A stretch of DNA of 64,000 nt from Streptomyces sp. NBC_00289. Its GTDB lineage: Bacteria; Actinomycetota; Actinomycetes; Streptomycetales; Streptomycetaceae. Numbering within the stretch: position 1 is the stretch's first letter; every line of letters starts with the position of its first letter. This document shows positions 1-8,509 of this stretch, in pieces. The DNA lies in the NCBI RefSeq assembly GCF_041435115.1, contig NZ_CP108046.1, forward strand, positions 9,424,001 to 9,488,000, given 5' to 3'. The position numbers were made by a program, and so were the translations under genes. The notes below the pieces were generated by a model. It was not told the origin of the DNA and did no database searches. It saw nothing but the letters and a program-made list of their open reading frames with translations.

Positions 1-1
1 C

Positions 2-679
2 ATCCGCACCGGTGTCCTCGAAGAACTGGTGGGCCGGCAGACGGGGAAGGAGGCCGCCGAGGTCCGGCTGCTCCTGCTGGACGCCGTGCTGGGGCAGCAT
101 GACGCGCCCTGGCTCGCCGCGTTCGCCACAGACGGAGGCCCGCTCGACGGAGTGGCGGCGGTGTGCCGCAGCGCGGGCTGGTGGTGGCCGTACGACCGCG
201 TGGCGGTGGTGTGCGAGCGACCCGTGGCCCTGCACCGGGACGAGGCGGGCAGACTCGACCACGGAGACGGCCCGGCGCTCGCCTATCCCGACGGTTTCGC
301 CCTGCACGCCTGGCGCGGCATGCCCGTGCCGGCGGACTTCCTCGCGGAGCTGCCGACGCTCACACCGGAGCGGATCCGCTCCGAGGAGAACGCCGAGCTG
401 CGCCGGGTGATGCTGGAGTACTACGGCTACGACCGCTACCTGACGAACTCCGGCGCCCGGCCCGTGAACCGGGACCGGACGGGCACCCTGTGGCGGATCG
501 ACCTGCCCGACGACGAGCCGGTCGTGATGGTGGAGGTCCTCAACTCCACTCCGGAGCCGGACGGGACCCGGCGCACGTACTGGCTGCGGGTGCCCCCCTC
601 GACCCGGACCGCGAAGGCGGGCGTCGCCTGGACCTTCGGGTTGCAGCCCGAGGTGTACGAGCCGGTCCGGGAGACCTGA
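2..679 (+). CDS. DUF6745-type protein, 3' part
   Basis: The reading frame is open to the left edge, so the true start lies outside the window. The first internal start is GTG at 29. The visible 225 residues are acidic and rich in Trp and Tyr. They contain the segment YGYDRYL near the middle and end in a tract reading WRIDLPDDEPVVMVEVLNST, which is typical of the C-terminal part of DUF6745 proteins found beside STM4015-like genes in Streptomyces. No catalytic function is known for the family. No signal peptide or membrane segment is visible in the part seen. Confidence 0.7.
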   Translation: MRTGVLEELVGRQTGKEAAEVRLLLLDAVLGQHDAPWLAAFATDGGPLDGVAAVCRSAGWWWPYDRVAVVCERPVALHRDEAGRLDHGDGPALAYPDGFALHAWRGMPVPADFLAELPTLTPERIRSEENAELRRVMLEYYGYDRYLTNSGARPVNRDRTGTLWRIDLPDDEPVVMVEVLNSTPEPDGTRRTYWLRVPPSTRTAKAGVAWTFGLQPEVYEPVRET

Positions 680-1500
680 GGCGGAGGCTCGCGTGAATGC
701 ACAGGGACGAGGGACACCAGCCCTGCGCCGGCTGTGGACCCGGCCTGGTGACGCGACGTGTCACGGACTCGGCACCCACCGGGCTGTGGCCACCCGGCGG
801 CCCAACAGGTGCCCGATCACACAGAGTTGACGACCGAGGTCCGGTGCGGTCCGAGTCGAACGGCGCCGACAAAAACGTTGCCCGTCGACCCCGTTGACAC
901 CCTGCGGTGCGCCTCTTACTGTCTCGCCAACGTTCCGAACACATCACGAGATATCGAACAGCTGAGAGGCAACCGCCCTGCCCACCAACGGAATCAGCAC
1001 GCGTGTGGCCCGGAACGCCATGCCACAACCGGGAGCACGTCCAGGTGCACACCGGCAAGGGGCTCGTGTCAGTCGGAAGAACCCGGGTGCCGGGCCGCAC
1101 AGACGCACCGACCGGTGCACCGCGAGGCACCGAGGCTCCTGACCGCCGACACGCGGCACGGGGTCGCGATCCAGGCGATCGGCCACTTCGCCGGTTCCCG
1201 CCGGCAGTTCACCTCCTGGAGACGCCCGCCAAGATCACAACGACTTCGGCGGCCGCGTCGGGATTGTCCAGGTTGCCGAGCTGGCCGGCGGTGCTGCACC
1301 TTCCGTCCGGAAGTTCAGGCCGACCTCGGCATCCGAGATCTCCGCGCGACCGCACCCACTGGTGGGAGCAGCGCTCGTGCAGGGGACGGACAACGCACCA
1401 CGGCCTGATCGCCGGCCACCTGGCCCCGCCGGCCTCCCCGCAAAAATCCGCTACGCCGTCACCACTTTCTCAACGACGAGAAGAGCAAGGAACGATCACC
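680..1500. other. Long intergenic region upstream of the sugar-binding protein
   Basis: No convincing gene is seen in these 820 bases. The reading frame of the downstream lipoprotein stays open back to 907, but the upstream residues have no lipoprotein character and no ribosome-binding site supports an earlier start. The region holds one good vegetative-type promoter (894-922), which would leave a leader of about 570 nt. No clear hairpin terminator was found. Confidence 0.5.
894..922 (+). promoter_or_regulatory. Candidate sigma-70-type promoter
   Basis: TTGACA at 894-899 and TACTGT at 917-922 are separated by 17 bp. This is a perfect -35 and a TAnnnT -10, so transcription would start near 929. 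The only gene downstream in this direction is the sugar-binding lipoprotein at 1501. Confidence 0.5.
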
Positions 1501-2592
1501 ATGCGTAACCGAAGAGCCGTCACCGCCGGAGCTGTCACCATCGTCTTAACGCTGTCCGCCTGCGGCCAGGACACCGACAGCGGCTCCGACGGGCTCCTCA
1601 AGGGCGGCACTGTGGGCATCGCCATGCCGACCCGGGCCTCCGAGCGCTGGATCGCCGACGGCAAGAACGTTGTCGAGGATCTGCGGGGCCTGCGGTACAA
1701 GACCAAGCTGGTGTTCGGTGACGACGACCCGAACCGGCAGGTCGCACAGATCCGGGAGCTGATCAAGCAAGGCGTCGACGCGCTGGTCATCGCGGCCATC
1801 GACAACCGGTCCCTGAACGGCGTGCTCCAGCAGGCCGCCGAAGCCAAGATCCCGGTGATCTCCTACGACAGGCTCATTCTCGGCACCAAGAACGTCGACT
1901 ACTACGCTTCCTTCGACAACGAGCAGGTCGGCCGCCTCCAAGCCCGCTACATCATCGACAAGCTGGGGTTGGACGACGGCGCGGGCCCCTTCAACGTCGA
2001 GCTGTTCGCCGGCAGCAACGACGACAACAACACCACGTACTTCTTCAGCGGCGCCATGAAGCTCCTCCAGCCGTACCTGGACAACAGGCAGCTGGTCGTT
2101 CAGTCGGGACAGACCAAGCTCAGTCAGGTCACCACCCAGCGCTGGGACGGTGCCACGGCACGCAAGCGCATGGACGAGATCCTCAGCACGTCGTACGGGA
2201 GCGGGAAGGTCGACGGGGTTCTGTCGCCGTACGACGGGATGTCCATCGGTATCCTGGCCGCGCTGAAGGCGGCCGGCTACGGCTCCGACAGCAAACCCCT
2301 GCCGGTTGTCACCGGTCAGGACGCCGAGCTGGCCTCGGTGAGGTCGATCATCGCGGGTCAGCAGACGCAGACCATCTACAAGGACCTCCGCGAACTCGCC
2401 CAGATCGCCTCGCGACTGGTCGACGACATACTCAACGACAGGCGCCCCACGGTCAACAACACCACGACCTACGACAACGGCGCCAAGGTCGTGCCCGCTT
2501 ACCTGCTGCAGCCGACGAGCGTCGACAAGAGCAACTATGAGGACATTCTGGTCGCAGGTGGTTTCTACACCGACGCCGAGCTCAAAAAATAG
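1501..2592 (+). CDS. Sugar ABC transporter substrate-binding lipoprotein (ChvE/XylF-like)
   Basis: This is a 363-residue periplasmic-binding-protein-fold lipoprotein that would capture a sugar outside the membrane for an ABC importer. The N-terminus is a lipoprotein signal with lipobox LSAC (lipidated Cys21). The mature protein carries type 1 binding-protein signatures such as QVAQIRELIKQGVDALVIAA and PVISYDRLI, as in ChvE/MglB/XylF proteins. The ATG is preceded by AAGGAA at 1487-1492, so it is preferred over the longer frame. Codon 16 (1546-1548) is TTA, which suggests dependence on the bldA tRNA. No permease or ATPase gene follows; the next gene is convergent, so the binding protein is orphaned here. 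Confidence 0.88.
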   Translation: MRNRRAVTAGAVTIVLTLSACGQDTDSGSDGLLKGGTVGIAMPTRASERWIADGKNVVEDLRGLRYKTKLVFGDDDPNRQVAQIRELIKQGVDALVIAAIDNRSLNGVLQQAAEAKIPVISYDRLILGTKNVDYYASFDNEQVGRLQARYIIDKLGLDDGAGPFNVELFAGSNDDNNTTYFFSGAMKLLQPYLDNRQLVVQSGQTKLSQVTTQRWDGATARKRMDEILSTSYGSGKVDGVLSPYDGMSIGILAALKAAGYGSDSKPLPVVTGQDAELASVRSIIAGQQTQTIYKDLRELAQIASRLVDDILNDRRPTVNNTTTYDNGAKVVPAYLLQPTSVDKSNYEDILVAGGFYTDAELKK

Positions 2593-2800
2593 CCGCACGA
2601 GCATGACGGCATCGCCCCGTCCCGATCCGGACCGCACATCGTCCGGCTCAGGACAGCCACTCACCGGTTCGTCCTGAGCGGCAACCGCGGCGCTGCGCCG
2701 TGGCGACGGGCGCGACCCGGCGTCCGGTGCGCGGGGTCACCCTCAGACGGCGGCACATCCGACGGCGTCGGGGCGGGTGGGCGGCCTGCGCGGACGTGGT

Positions 2801-3337
2801 CTACGTGGTGGCGGGCGGTCGGGCCTGTGCCGAATCCTTCTCCGTCGTCGCGTCGAGCGGAATGAGGAACTCCAGCTCGGGGCGGTCCCATGCGACGGCG
2901 GGCGGGTTCGCGGGCGCGGTCCCGGTGCGCAGCGCACCCACGCTGCGGTAGAAGCCCTCGGCGGGAGGATGGGACACCACTCGGACGCGGTCGAGCCCGG
3001 CGGCGCGGGCCTCGGCCTTCATATGGGCGACGAGCAGCCGTCCGATTCCACGCCCCTGTGCTGTGTCGGTGACGAACAGCAGGTCAAGCTCGGCTGGGTC
3101 GAGGACGAGGGAGTAGAACCCGAGGACATGCCTTTCGTGCTCGTCAGCGCCGACGGCGACGAAGACGCGGTGGGTTTCGATGTAGGAGGGACCGACCCGG
3201 TAGTCCGCGACCATGGCCGCGTACTGCCCTTCGTAGGCGTGTGAGCCACGCACGAGCCGAGTGAGCCGTTTGGCGTCCCGCGCGACGGCCCTCCGTATCG
3301 TGATCGACCCACTCCCGGGGGTAATGCCTGCTTTCAT
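2801..3337 (-). CDS. GNAT-family N-acetyltransferase
   Basis: About 178 residues with the GNAT acetyl-CoA loop (TDTAQGRGIGRLLVAHM) preceded by a beta strand (LDLLFV) and followed by GFYRSVGA, a normal C-terminal GNAT layout. It would transfer an acetyl group from acetyl-CoA to an unknown amine. Two in-frame ATGs are possible (3355 and 3337). The second gives a more typical N-terminus (MKAGITPGSGSITIRRA), but neither has a strong ribosome-binding site, so the mRNA may be leaderless. The start codons lie inside an imperfect palindrome, which suggests tight transcriptional control. It is convergent with the sugar-binding protein. Confidence 0.8.
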   Translation of the reverse strand: MKAGITPGSGSITIRRAVARDAKRLTRLVRGSHAYEGQYAAMVADYRVGPSYIETHRVFVAVGADEHERHVLGFYSLVLDPAELDLLFVTDTAQGRGIGRLLVAHMKAEARAAGLDRVRVVSHPPAEGFYRSVGALRTGTAPANPPAVAWDRPELEFLIPLDATTEKDSAQARPPATT

Positions 3338-3351
3338 AAGGCAAGTATTAC
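3321..3351. promoter_or_regulatory. Imperfect palindrome over the GNAT start
   Basis: The outer arms are GTAAT and ATTAC and the inner half-sites are TGC and GCA, with 22 of 31 positions symmetrical. The dyad covers the GNAT start codon region and is likely an operator for an unidentified regulator. Confidence 0.45.
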
Positions 3352-3720
3352 GCATCCCGGCGGCCCGCAGGTCGGCATCGGAACCCGGCCTGTAGGGGCT
3401 GCGGACGACGAAGTCAATTCTGTCCTCGGCGCCGTTCAACGGTCCGAACCAGGTCACACTCCGGTGAGAGCGCCTTGCGCGCATGGGGTGAACGGGCCTG
3501 CGGGTGGCCGAAGTTGTCGCTGTCCCTCACATGTTCCAGCCGTGTAAAGGCGCACGTGATCACAGTCGGCCTCCAGAGATCGACGCTCAGGCAAGATCGG
3601 ATTCAGGTCAATCAACTGTTCGATCGCTGACAACGCGCACAGGCCACTGACAGGATCTCCACACCGCACGGCAGCCGTTGCCCCACATGACCACCACGAA
3701 CGGTCAGAAGGAGAGCCGGA
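3352..3720. other. Intergenic region between divergent GNAT and protease genes
   Basis: No gene is supported here. It must contain the divergent promoters of the GNAT gene and the protease. The only clear signal is the GAAGGAG ribosome-binding site just before the GTG at 3721. Confidence 0.4.
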
Positions 3721-6507
3721 GTGACAAGCTCCTTACGTGCCCGCGATTCCCGACCCTCCCGGATCAGACGCCTTGTGGCAGCCGCATGTGTCGCCGCGAC
3801 CGCGGTGACGGCCGCCGGTCTGTCCGCCGTCGGCGCCCAGGCCGCACCGGATCCCACGCGAAACCCCCCGAAGATCACGCCCACTCTGCGGCCCGGTACC
3901 AAGCCCGTCGACCTCACCGCCTCCCGGCGTGGCGCGTTGCTGAAGTCCGCCGCCAACGCCAGTGCCCGCACAGCCGGTTCGCTCGGGCTGGGCGCCAAGG
4001 AGAAGCTGCTCCCCAAGGACGTCGTCCAGGATTCCGACGGCACGGTGCACACGCGCTACGAGCGCACCTTCGCGGGGCTGCCAGTCCTCGGCGGCGACCT
4101 GGTGGTCCATGAGCGGGCCGGCGCTCGGACCGTGAACAAGGCGACGGGCGCACGGATCGCGGTCCCCACCACCAGCGCCAAGGTTTCCGCCGGCGTGGCC
4201 GAGAAGAGCGCGCTTCGCATCGCCGAATCCGAGGGTGGCAACCAGGCGGAGCCGGACGGGGCACCGCGCCTGGTGATCTGGGCCGCCGACGGGACGCCGA
4301 CTCTGGCCTGGGAGTCCGTCATCACCGGTCTCCAGGAAGACGGTGGCCCCAGCAGACTTCATGTGATCACCGACGCGACCTCGGGCAAGCAGCTCCAGAA
4401 GTTCGAGACCGTCCTCCCGGGCGTCGGGCACGGCCAGTTCAACGGCACGGTCAACCTGCAGACCGTTCGCGACAACGATGTCTACGCACTGCGTGACGCC
4501 CAGCGCAACAACTCGGTGTTCGACGCCCATCACAGCGAGGCGGGCGCGACAACCCTGTTCACGGATGACGACGACATCTGGGGCGACGGAAAGCCGGAGA
4601 ACGGCCAGACCGCGGCAGTGGACGCGGCCTACGGGGCGCAACAGACGTGGAACTTCTACCACGACCAGTTCGCCCGCAACGGCATATCCGGGGACGGCAG
4701 GGAGGCGAAGTCCCTCGTCCACTTCGGCGACGAGGTCGTCAACGCCTACTGGGACGACGACTGCTTCTGCATGCTCTACGGCGACGGCGAGGACAACCTC
4801 AACCCGCTGACCGCCCTCGACGTCGCCGGTCACGAGATGACCCACGGCGTCACGTCCGCCACCGCGGACCTCATCTACGCCGGCGAGTCGGGCGGCCTCA
4901 ACGAAGGCACCAGCGACATCATGGCCGCCGGCGTCGAGTTTTTCACGCACAACCCGAACGACGTTCCCGACTACGAGGTCGGCGAGCTCATCGACATCAA
5001 CGGTGACGGCACGCCGCTGCGTTACATGGACGAGCCCTCGAAGGACGGACTCTCGCAGGACTACTGGTCGCCCGAGACCGCCGGCATCGACCCGCACTTC
5101 TCCTCCGGTGTGGCGAACCACTTCTTCTACCTGTTGTCCGAGGGCAGCGGCAGGAAGTCCGTCAACGGAGTGGCGTACGACAGTCCCACCTACGACGGGC
5201 AGCCGGTGGCCGGCCTTGGCCTGCACAACGCGCAGAACGTCTGGTACCGGGCGTTGACCACGTACATGACGTCGACCACCGACTACGCGGACGCCCGTGA
5301 GGCCACTCTTCAGGCGGCCGCCGACCTGTTCGGCCGGTCCAGCGAGGCCTACGAGGCCGTCGGCAACGCCTGGGCGGCCGTCAACGTCGGCACGCGTTTC
5401 GTCAACCACATCGCCCTGACCGTTCCGGAGACGCAGACCTCGGCCGTCGGCCAGCCGGCCGAGGCGCGGATCGAGGCGACGAGCAGCCGACCCGGGAGGA
5501 TCTCCTACTCGGCCACCGGCCTGCCGGAAGGGCTGTCCGTCGACCCCACCACCGGCGTGATCTCCGGCCTCCCGGAGAAAGCGGGTGACTACACGCCGAC
5601 GGTCGAGGCGACCACCTCCGACGGGCAGTCGACCGGAAAGACCATCGACTGGACCGTCGTGCCCTCCGGCGGCGACTTCTTCGTCAATCCCGGTGACGTC
5701 GCGATCGCCGACGCCGGGGCACCGGCCGAGTCACGGCTGATCGTGACCGGTCGTGACGGTAACGCCCCCGCAGCGCTCGACGTCTCCGTCGACATCGTCC
5801 ACAGCTACCGCGGCGACCTGGTGATCGACCTGGTCGCCCCCGACGACAGTACGTACCGGCTCAAAGACCAGAGCGCCACCGACAGCGCCGACGACGTCCA
5901 CGCGACGTACACCGTCGACGCCTCCGCCGAACCGGCTGACGGCACGTGGAAGCTTCGTGTCCAGGATGTCTACAGCGGTGACGTCGGGTACATCGACTCC
6001 TGGAAACTCATGTTCGGGTCTATCAGGATTCAGGTGTGGTTCGTCTGTTTGGCCTACAGGTTTTTCGGTGGGCTGGTCGGCCTACACTCGTCCGGCGGTA
6101 AGGCGGCCGTCGAAGAGAACGTCGAACTCGTTCAAAGCGCTTTTCCAGCGGTTGTTCCAGCGCTGGCGGCCGCGGCCGGTGGGGTCGAGTGCGAGGGTGG
6201 CGAGGTAGAGGCGTTTCAAGGCGGCGGTCTCGTTGGGGAAGTGTCCGCAGGCCTGGGCCGCGCGCCGGTAGCGGGCGTTGAGGGACTCGATCGCGTTCGT
6301 GGTGTAGACGACCTGCCGGATCGCGTCGGGCAGACCGAGGAAGGGCACGAATTCGCTCCAGGCCCGCTCCCAGGTCCCGGCGATCGACGGATAGCGCTTG
6401 CCCCACTTGTCGTCGAAGTCGGTCAGCCGTGCCCGGGCCTCGTCCTCGTTGACAGCGGTGTAGACGGGCTTGAGGTCGCGTGCGACGTCGGCCCAGTCGC
6501 GGCGTGA
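3721..6507 (+). CDS. Secreted M4-family (thermolysin-like) neutral metalloprotease, C-terminus fused into an IS
   Basis: The first 765 residues are a complete secreted zinc protease: a Tat/Sec-like signal peptide with RRLVAAACVAATAV and AQA cleavage, an FTP/PepSY propeptide (about 60-200), and an M4 catalytic domain with HEMTH at 371-375 and the third zinc ligand in NEGTSD (Glu395). A putative Ig-like domain (about 562-648) and a proprotein-convertase P domain ending SWKLMF follow. The start is GTG with GAAGGAG upstream. Codon 5 is TTA (3733-3735), a bldA signature. Native coding stops at about 6015, where the left end of an IS256-type element begins. The frame then continues for about 163 residues of antisense transposon sequence to 6507, so only the last few native codons and the stop are lost. 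The catalytic domains should be unaffected. Confidence 0.9.
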   Translation: MTSSLRARDSRPSRIRRLVAAACVAATAVTAAGLSAVGAQAAPDPTRNPPKITPTLRPGTKPVDLTASRRGALLKSAANASARTAGSLGLGAKEKLLPKDVVQDSDGTVHTRYERTFAGLPVLGGDLVVHERAGARTVNKATGARIAVPTTSAKVSAGVAEKSALRIAESEGGNQAEPDGAPRLVIWAADGTPTLAWESVITGLQEDGGPSRLHVITDATSGKQLQKFETVLPGVGHGQFNGTVNLQTVRDNDVYALRDAQRNNSVFDAHHSEAGATTLFTDDDDIWGDGKPENGQTAAVDAAYGAQQTWNFYHDQFARNGISGDGREAKSLVHFGDEVVNAYWDDDCFCMLYGDGEDNLNPLTALDVAGHEMTHGVTSATADLIYAGESGGLNEGTSDIMAAGVEFFTHNPNDVPDYEVGELIDINGDGTPLRYMDEPSKDGLSQDYWSPETAGIDPHFSSGVANHFFYLLSEGSGRKSVNGVAYDSPTYDGQPVAGLGLHNAQNVWYRALTTYMTSTTDYADAREATLQAAADLFGRSSEAYEAVGNAWAAVNVGTRFVNHIALTVPETQTSAVGQPAEARIEATSSRPGRISYSATGLPEGLSVDPTTGVISGLPEKAGDYTPTVEATTSDGQSTGKTIDWTVVPSGGDFFVNPGDVAIADAGAPAESRLIVTGRDGNAPAALDVSVDIVHSYRGDLVIDLVAPDDSTYRLKDQSATDSADDVHATYTVDASAEPADGTWKLRVQDVYSGDVGYIDSWKLMFGSIRIQVWFVCLAYRFFGGLVGLHSSGGKAAVEENVELVQSAFPAVVPALAAAAGGVECEGGEVEAFQGGGLVGEVSAGLGRAPVAGVEGLDRVRGVDDLPDRVGQTEEGHEFAPGPLPGPGDRRIALAPLVVEVGQPCPGLVLVDSGVDGLEVACDVGPVAA

Positions 6508-7490
6508 GGCATACCGCAGACTCGCGCGCAGGAGATGAACCACGCAAGTCTGCACCACAGTCCGGGGCCAGACGGCGTTCACCGCGTCGGGCAGGGCGCT
6601 GAGCCCGTCGCAGACCAGCATCAGCACATCACGGACGCCTCTGTTCTTGATCTCGGTGAGCACCGTCTGCCAGTACTTGGCGCCCTCGCCGCCGTCGCCG
6701 GCCCACAGGCCGAGGATCTCGCGGTAGCCGTCGGCGGTGACCGCGATGGCCACGTAGATGGGCCGGTTGGCGACATGACCGTCTCGGATCTTGACGTGCA
6801 CGGCATCGATGAAGACGACCGGGTAGACCGCGTCGAGCGGGCGGGTGCGCCATTCCGCCATCGATTCCAGGGCCTTGTCGGTGATCGTGGAGATGGTCTC
6901 CTTCGTTGTCGTCATCCCGTACGTCTGGGCGAGATGGGAGACGATCTCGCCGGAGGTCAGGCCCTTTGCGGTCAGCGAGATCACCAGGTCGTCCAACGCA
7001 CCAGTGCGGCGGGCGTACTTGGGCAGCAGCCGGGGCTGGAAGGTGCCCAGACGGTCTCGCGGGATCTGCACCGTGACGGCGCCGACCTCCGTCATCACCT
7101 TCTTGCTCCGGTAGCCGTTGCGGGTGTTGCCGCCCGAGCGCGACCCGCGCCCGCCGACGCGGCCGACCCCGTCGGCCAGGTGCTGGTCCATCTCTGCTTC
7201 CAGCGCGGACTGCATCAGGTGCTGAGCGAGCTCGGGCAGCAGGCCGCCCTCGCCCATCAGCCGCAGTCCCTCTCCGCGGACCTTCTCGGCCGCGAGCGCG
7301 GCCAGCTCCTCCAGCAGCTCACTGGACAGACCATTCTGCGACACCGGCATCGACTTCACGTCGGCACCCTCGACGCCACCGCCGACCTCGGCAAGCGACA
7401 CGCCCTCCACGGTCTCGATCAGGTGACCAGTCGTCGTACTCATCAGGCTCACTCCTTCGGGGAGATCCACACCTGATTCATGACACTCCC
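6016..7490. mobile_element. IS256-family insertion sequence
   Basis: An element of about 1475 bp bounded by imperfect 24-bp inverted repeats (6016-6039 and 7467-7490) that match at 19 of 24 positions and share the inner core TCAGGTGTGG. It encodes one Mutator-type transposase on the minus strand. The 8 bp on the left (TCATGTTC, in the protease gene) and on the right (CCACCTGG, in an IS1182 remnant) do not match. There is therefore no target duplication, and the present flanks are not those of a simple insertion. Confidence 0.85.
6082..7443 (-). CDS. IS256-family (Mutator-type) transposase
   Basis: A full-length transposase of 453 residues for cut-and-paste or circle-type transposition of the surrounding element. 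It shows the Mutator signature regions: an N-terminal GGNTRNGYRSKKV with PRDRLGTFQPRLLPKYARR, the DDE core with VVFIDAVHVKIRDG and MLVCDGLSALPDAV, and the C-terminal block VYTTNAIESLNARYRRA. Start ATG at 7443 is preceded by GAAGGAG at good spacing, which rules out the longer upstream frame. It appears intact, with no stop or frameshift. Confidence 0.95.
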   Translation of the reverse strand: MSTTTGHLIETVEGVSLAEVGGGVEGADVKSMPVSQNGLSSELLEELAALAAEKVRGEGLRLMGEGGLLPELAQHLMQSALEAEMDQHLADGVGRVGGRGSRSGGNTRNGYRSKKVMTEVGAVTVQIPRDRLGTFQPRLLPKYARRTGALDDLVISLTAKGLTSGEIVSHLAQTYGMTTTKETISTITDKALESMAEWRTRPLDAVYPVVFIDAVHVKIRDGHVANRPIYVAIAVTADGYREILGLWAGDGGEGAKYWQTVLTEIKNRGVRDVLMLVCDGLSALPDAVNAVWPRTVVQTCVVHLLRASLRYASRRDWADVARDLKPVYTAVNEDEARARLTDFDDKWGKRYPSIAGTWERAWSEFVPFLGLPDAIRQVVYTTNAIESLNARYRRAAQACGHFPNETAALKRLYLATLALDPTGRGRQRWNNRWKSALNEFDVLFDGRLTAGRV

Positions 7491-7492
7491 CC

Positions 7493-7939
7493 ACCTGGAG
7501 CAACCGGCTTTCCCAGCGCGGACAGCCCGTGCTCCGCGTGACCTTCTCGGTCAGCGACTGCCGTCCCTGCCCCATGCGCGGCACATGCATCAACTCACCC
7601 ACCAGCAAACGCCCCCGCGAACTGCGGCTGCGCCACCACGACGAGCACCACGCGCTCCACGCGGCCAGAGCCGAGCAGCAAAGCGACGCCTGGAAGGAGC
7701 GCTACAAAATCCGGGCGGGGGTCGAGGGCACCATCGCCCAAGCCGCCCAACGTTGCGGCCTGCGCAGATCCCGCTACCGCGGCCTGGCCAAGACCAGCCT
7801 CCAACACCAGCTCACCGGCGCCGCGATCAACCTCGCCCGCATCGATGCCCACCTCACCGGCACACCCCGGGCCCGCACCCGCACCAGCCACTTCGCAGCA
7901 CTTCGCCCCGCCGACCAAACGATCGACAGGGCGAGGTAG
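7493..7939 (+). pseudogene. IS1182-family transposase, C-terminal remnant
   Basis: About 148 codons that match the end of IS1182-type transposases: the Cys pattern DCRPCPMRGTC followed by ERYKIRAGVEGTIAQAAQRCG and the terminal GLAKTSLQHQLTGAAINLARI. No start or catalytic N-terminal half exists, because the sequence begins directly at the right end of the IS256 element. It is a relic, probably part of the same rearrangement that cut the protease gene. Confidence 0.85.
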
Positions 7940-8051
7940 GCAGCCCCCGAATTAACCAACAGCGTCCGATCACGGGCGGGGCCGCACCCCTGACGGATGC
8001 GACTCGACGGCCTCCCCGCAGCTGTTCGGATCGACCGGTTGTTGCGGGCCA

Positions 8052-8423
8052 TCACGGTGTCGGCAGGTCGGCGAGTTCGGTCTGGTGGTCGGCCGCCCAG
8101 CGTGCGAGCTGCGCCAAGGGCCCGTTCGCGAACGATTCGCCGAGCGGTGAGAGTTGATAGACCACGCCGGGTTGCTCCGACGACTGACCGGTGTTGCTCG
8201 CTTTGCTGACGAGGCCACGTGCCAGCAGGCGTTGGAGCGCCTGAGTCAGAACCTTGTCACTGACTCCCGCGATGCGCGCAAGGAGTTCGCTGCGTCGGGT
8301 CGGTCCGAGGCGCAGCGCGGAGAGCACGACGGGATCCCAGGTGTGGCGGACGAGTTCGGTGGCCGCGCGCACATGGCAGTCGGAGACGAACGTCTGGCAG
8401 GACTCCTCGTTCACGAAGTCCAT
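8052..8423 (-). CDS. HxlR-family winged-helix regulator
   Basis: A 123-residue MarR/HxlR-type DNA-binding protein: a conserved Cys near the N-terminus (FVSDCHVRAATELV), then WDPVVLSALRLGPTRRSELL and the recognition helix region VSDKVLTQALQRLLARGLV, and the wing with VVYQLSPLGES. Proteins of this family usually sense redox or electrophile stress and repress a divergently placed oxidoreductase gene. That is the arrangement here with the gene at 8510, and a perfect palindrome lies in the shared intergenic region. Confidence 0.88.
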   Translation of the reverse strand: MDFVNEESCQTFVSDCHVRAATELVRHTWDPVVLSALRLGPTRRSELLARIAGVSDKVLTQALQRLLARGLVSKASNTGQSSEQPGVVYQLSPLGESFANGPLAQLARWAADHQTELADLPTP

Positions 8424-8435
8424 TCTCCCCTCGTC

Positions 8436-8455
8436 TTCCTACCGAACGGTAGGAA
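8436..8455. promoter_or_regulatory. Perfect palindrome, likely HxlR operator
   Basis: TTCCTACCGAACGGTAGGAA has 8-bp perfect arms around GAAC. It lies 12 bp upstream of the HxlR start and 54 bp upstream of the divergent reductase, the expected place for a shared autoregulatory operator. Confidence 0.65.
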
Positions 8456-8509
8456 TCGCGTTCGTAGCGTTTTCGGAGACATCGTTTTCCAGACGAGGGA
8501 GAAGACGCC

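Noticed and set aside
3733..5409. 558-codon minus-strand ORF opposite the protease
   Set aside because: Shadow of the M4 protease; no ribosome-binding site and no recognisable motif.
6535..7476. 313-codon plus-strand ORF inside the IS256-type element
   Set aside because: Antisense of the intact transposase; no IS256 element is known to need it.
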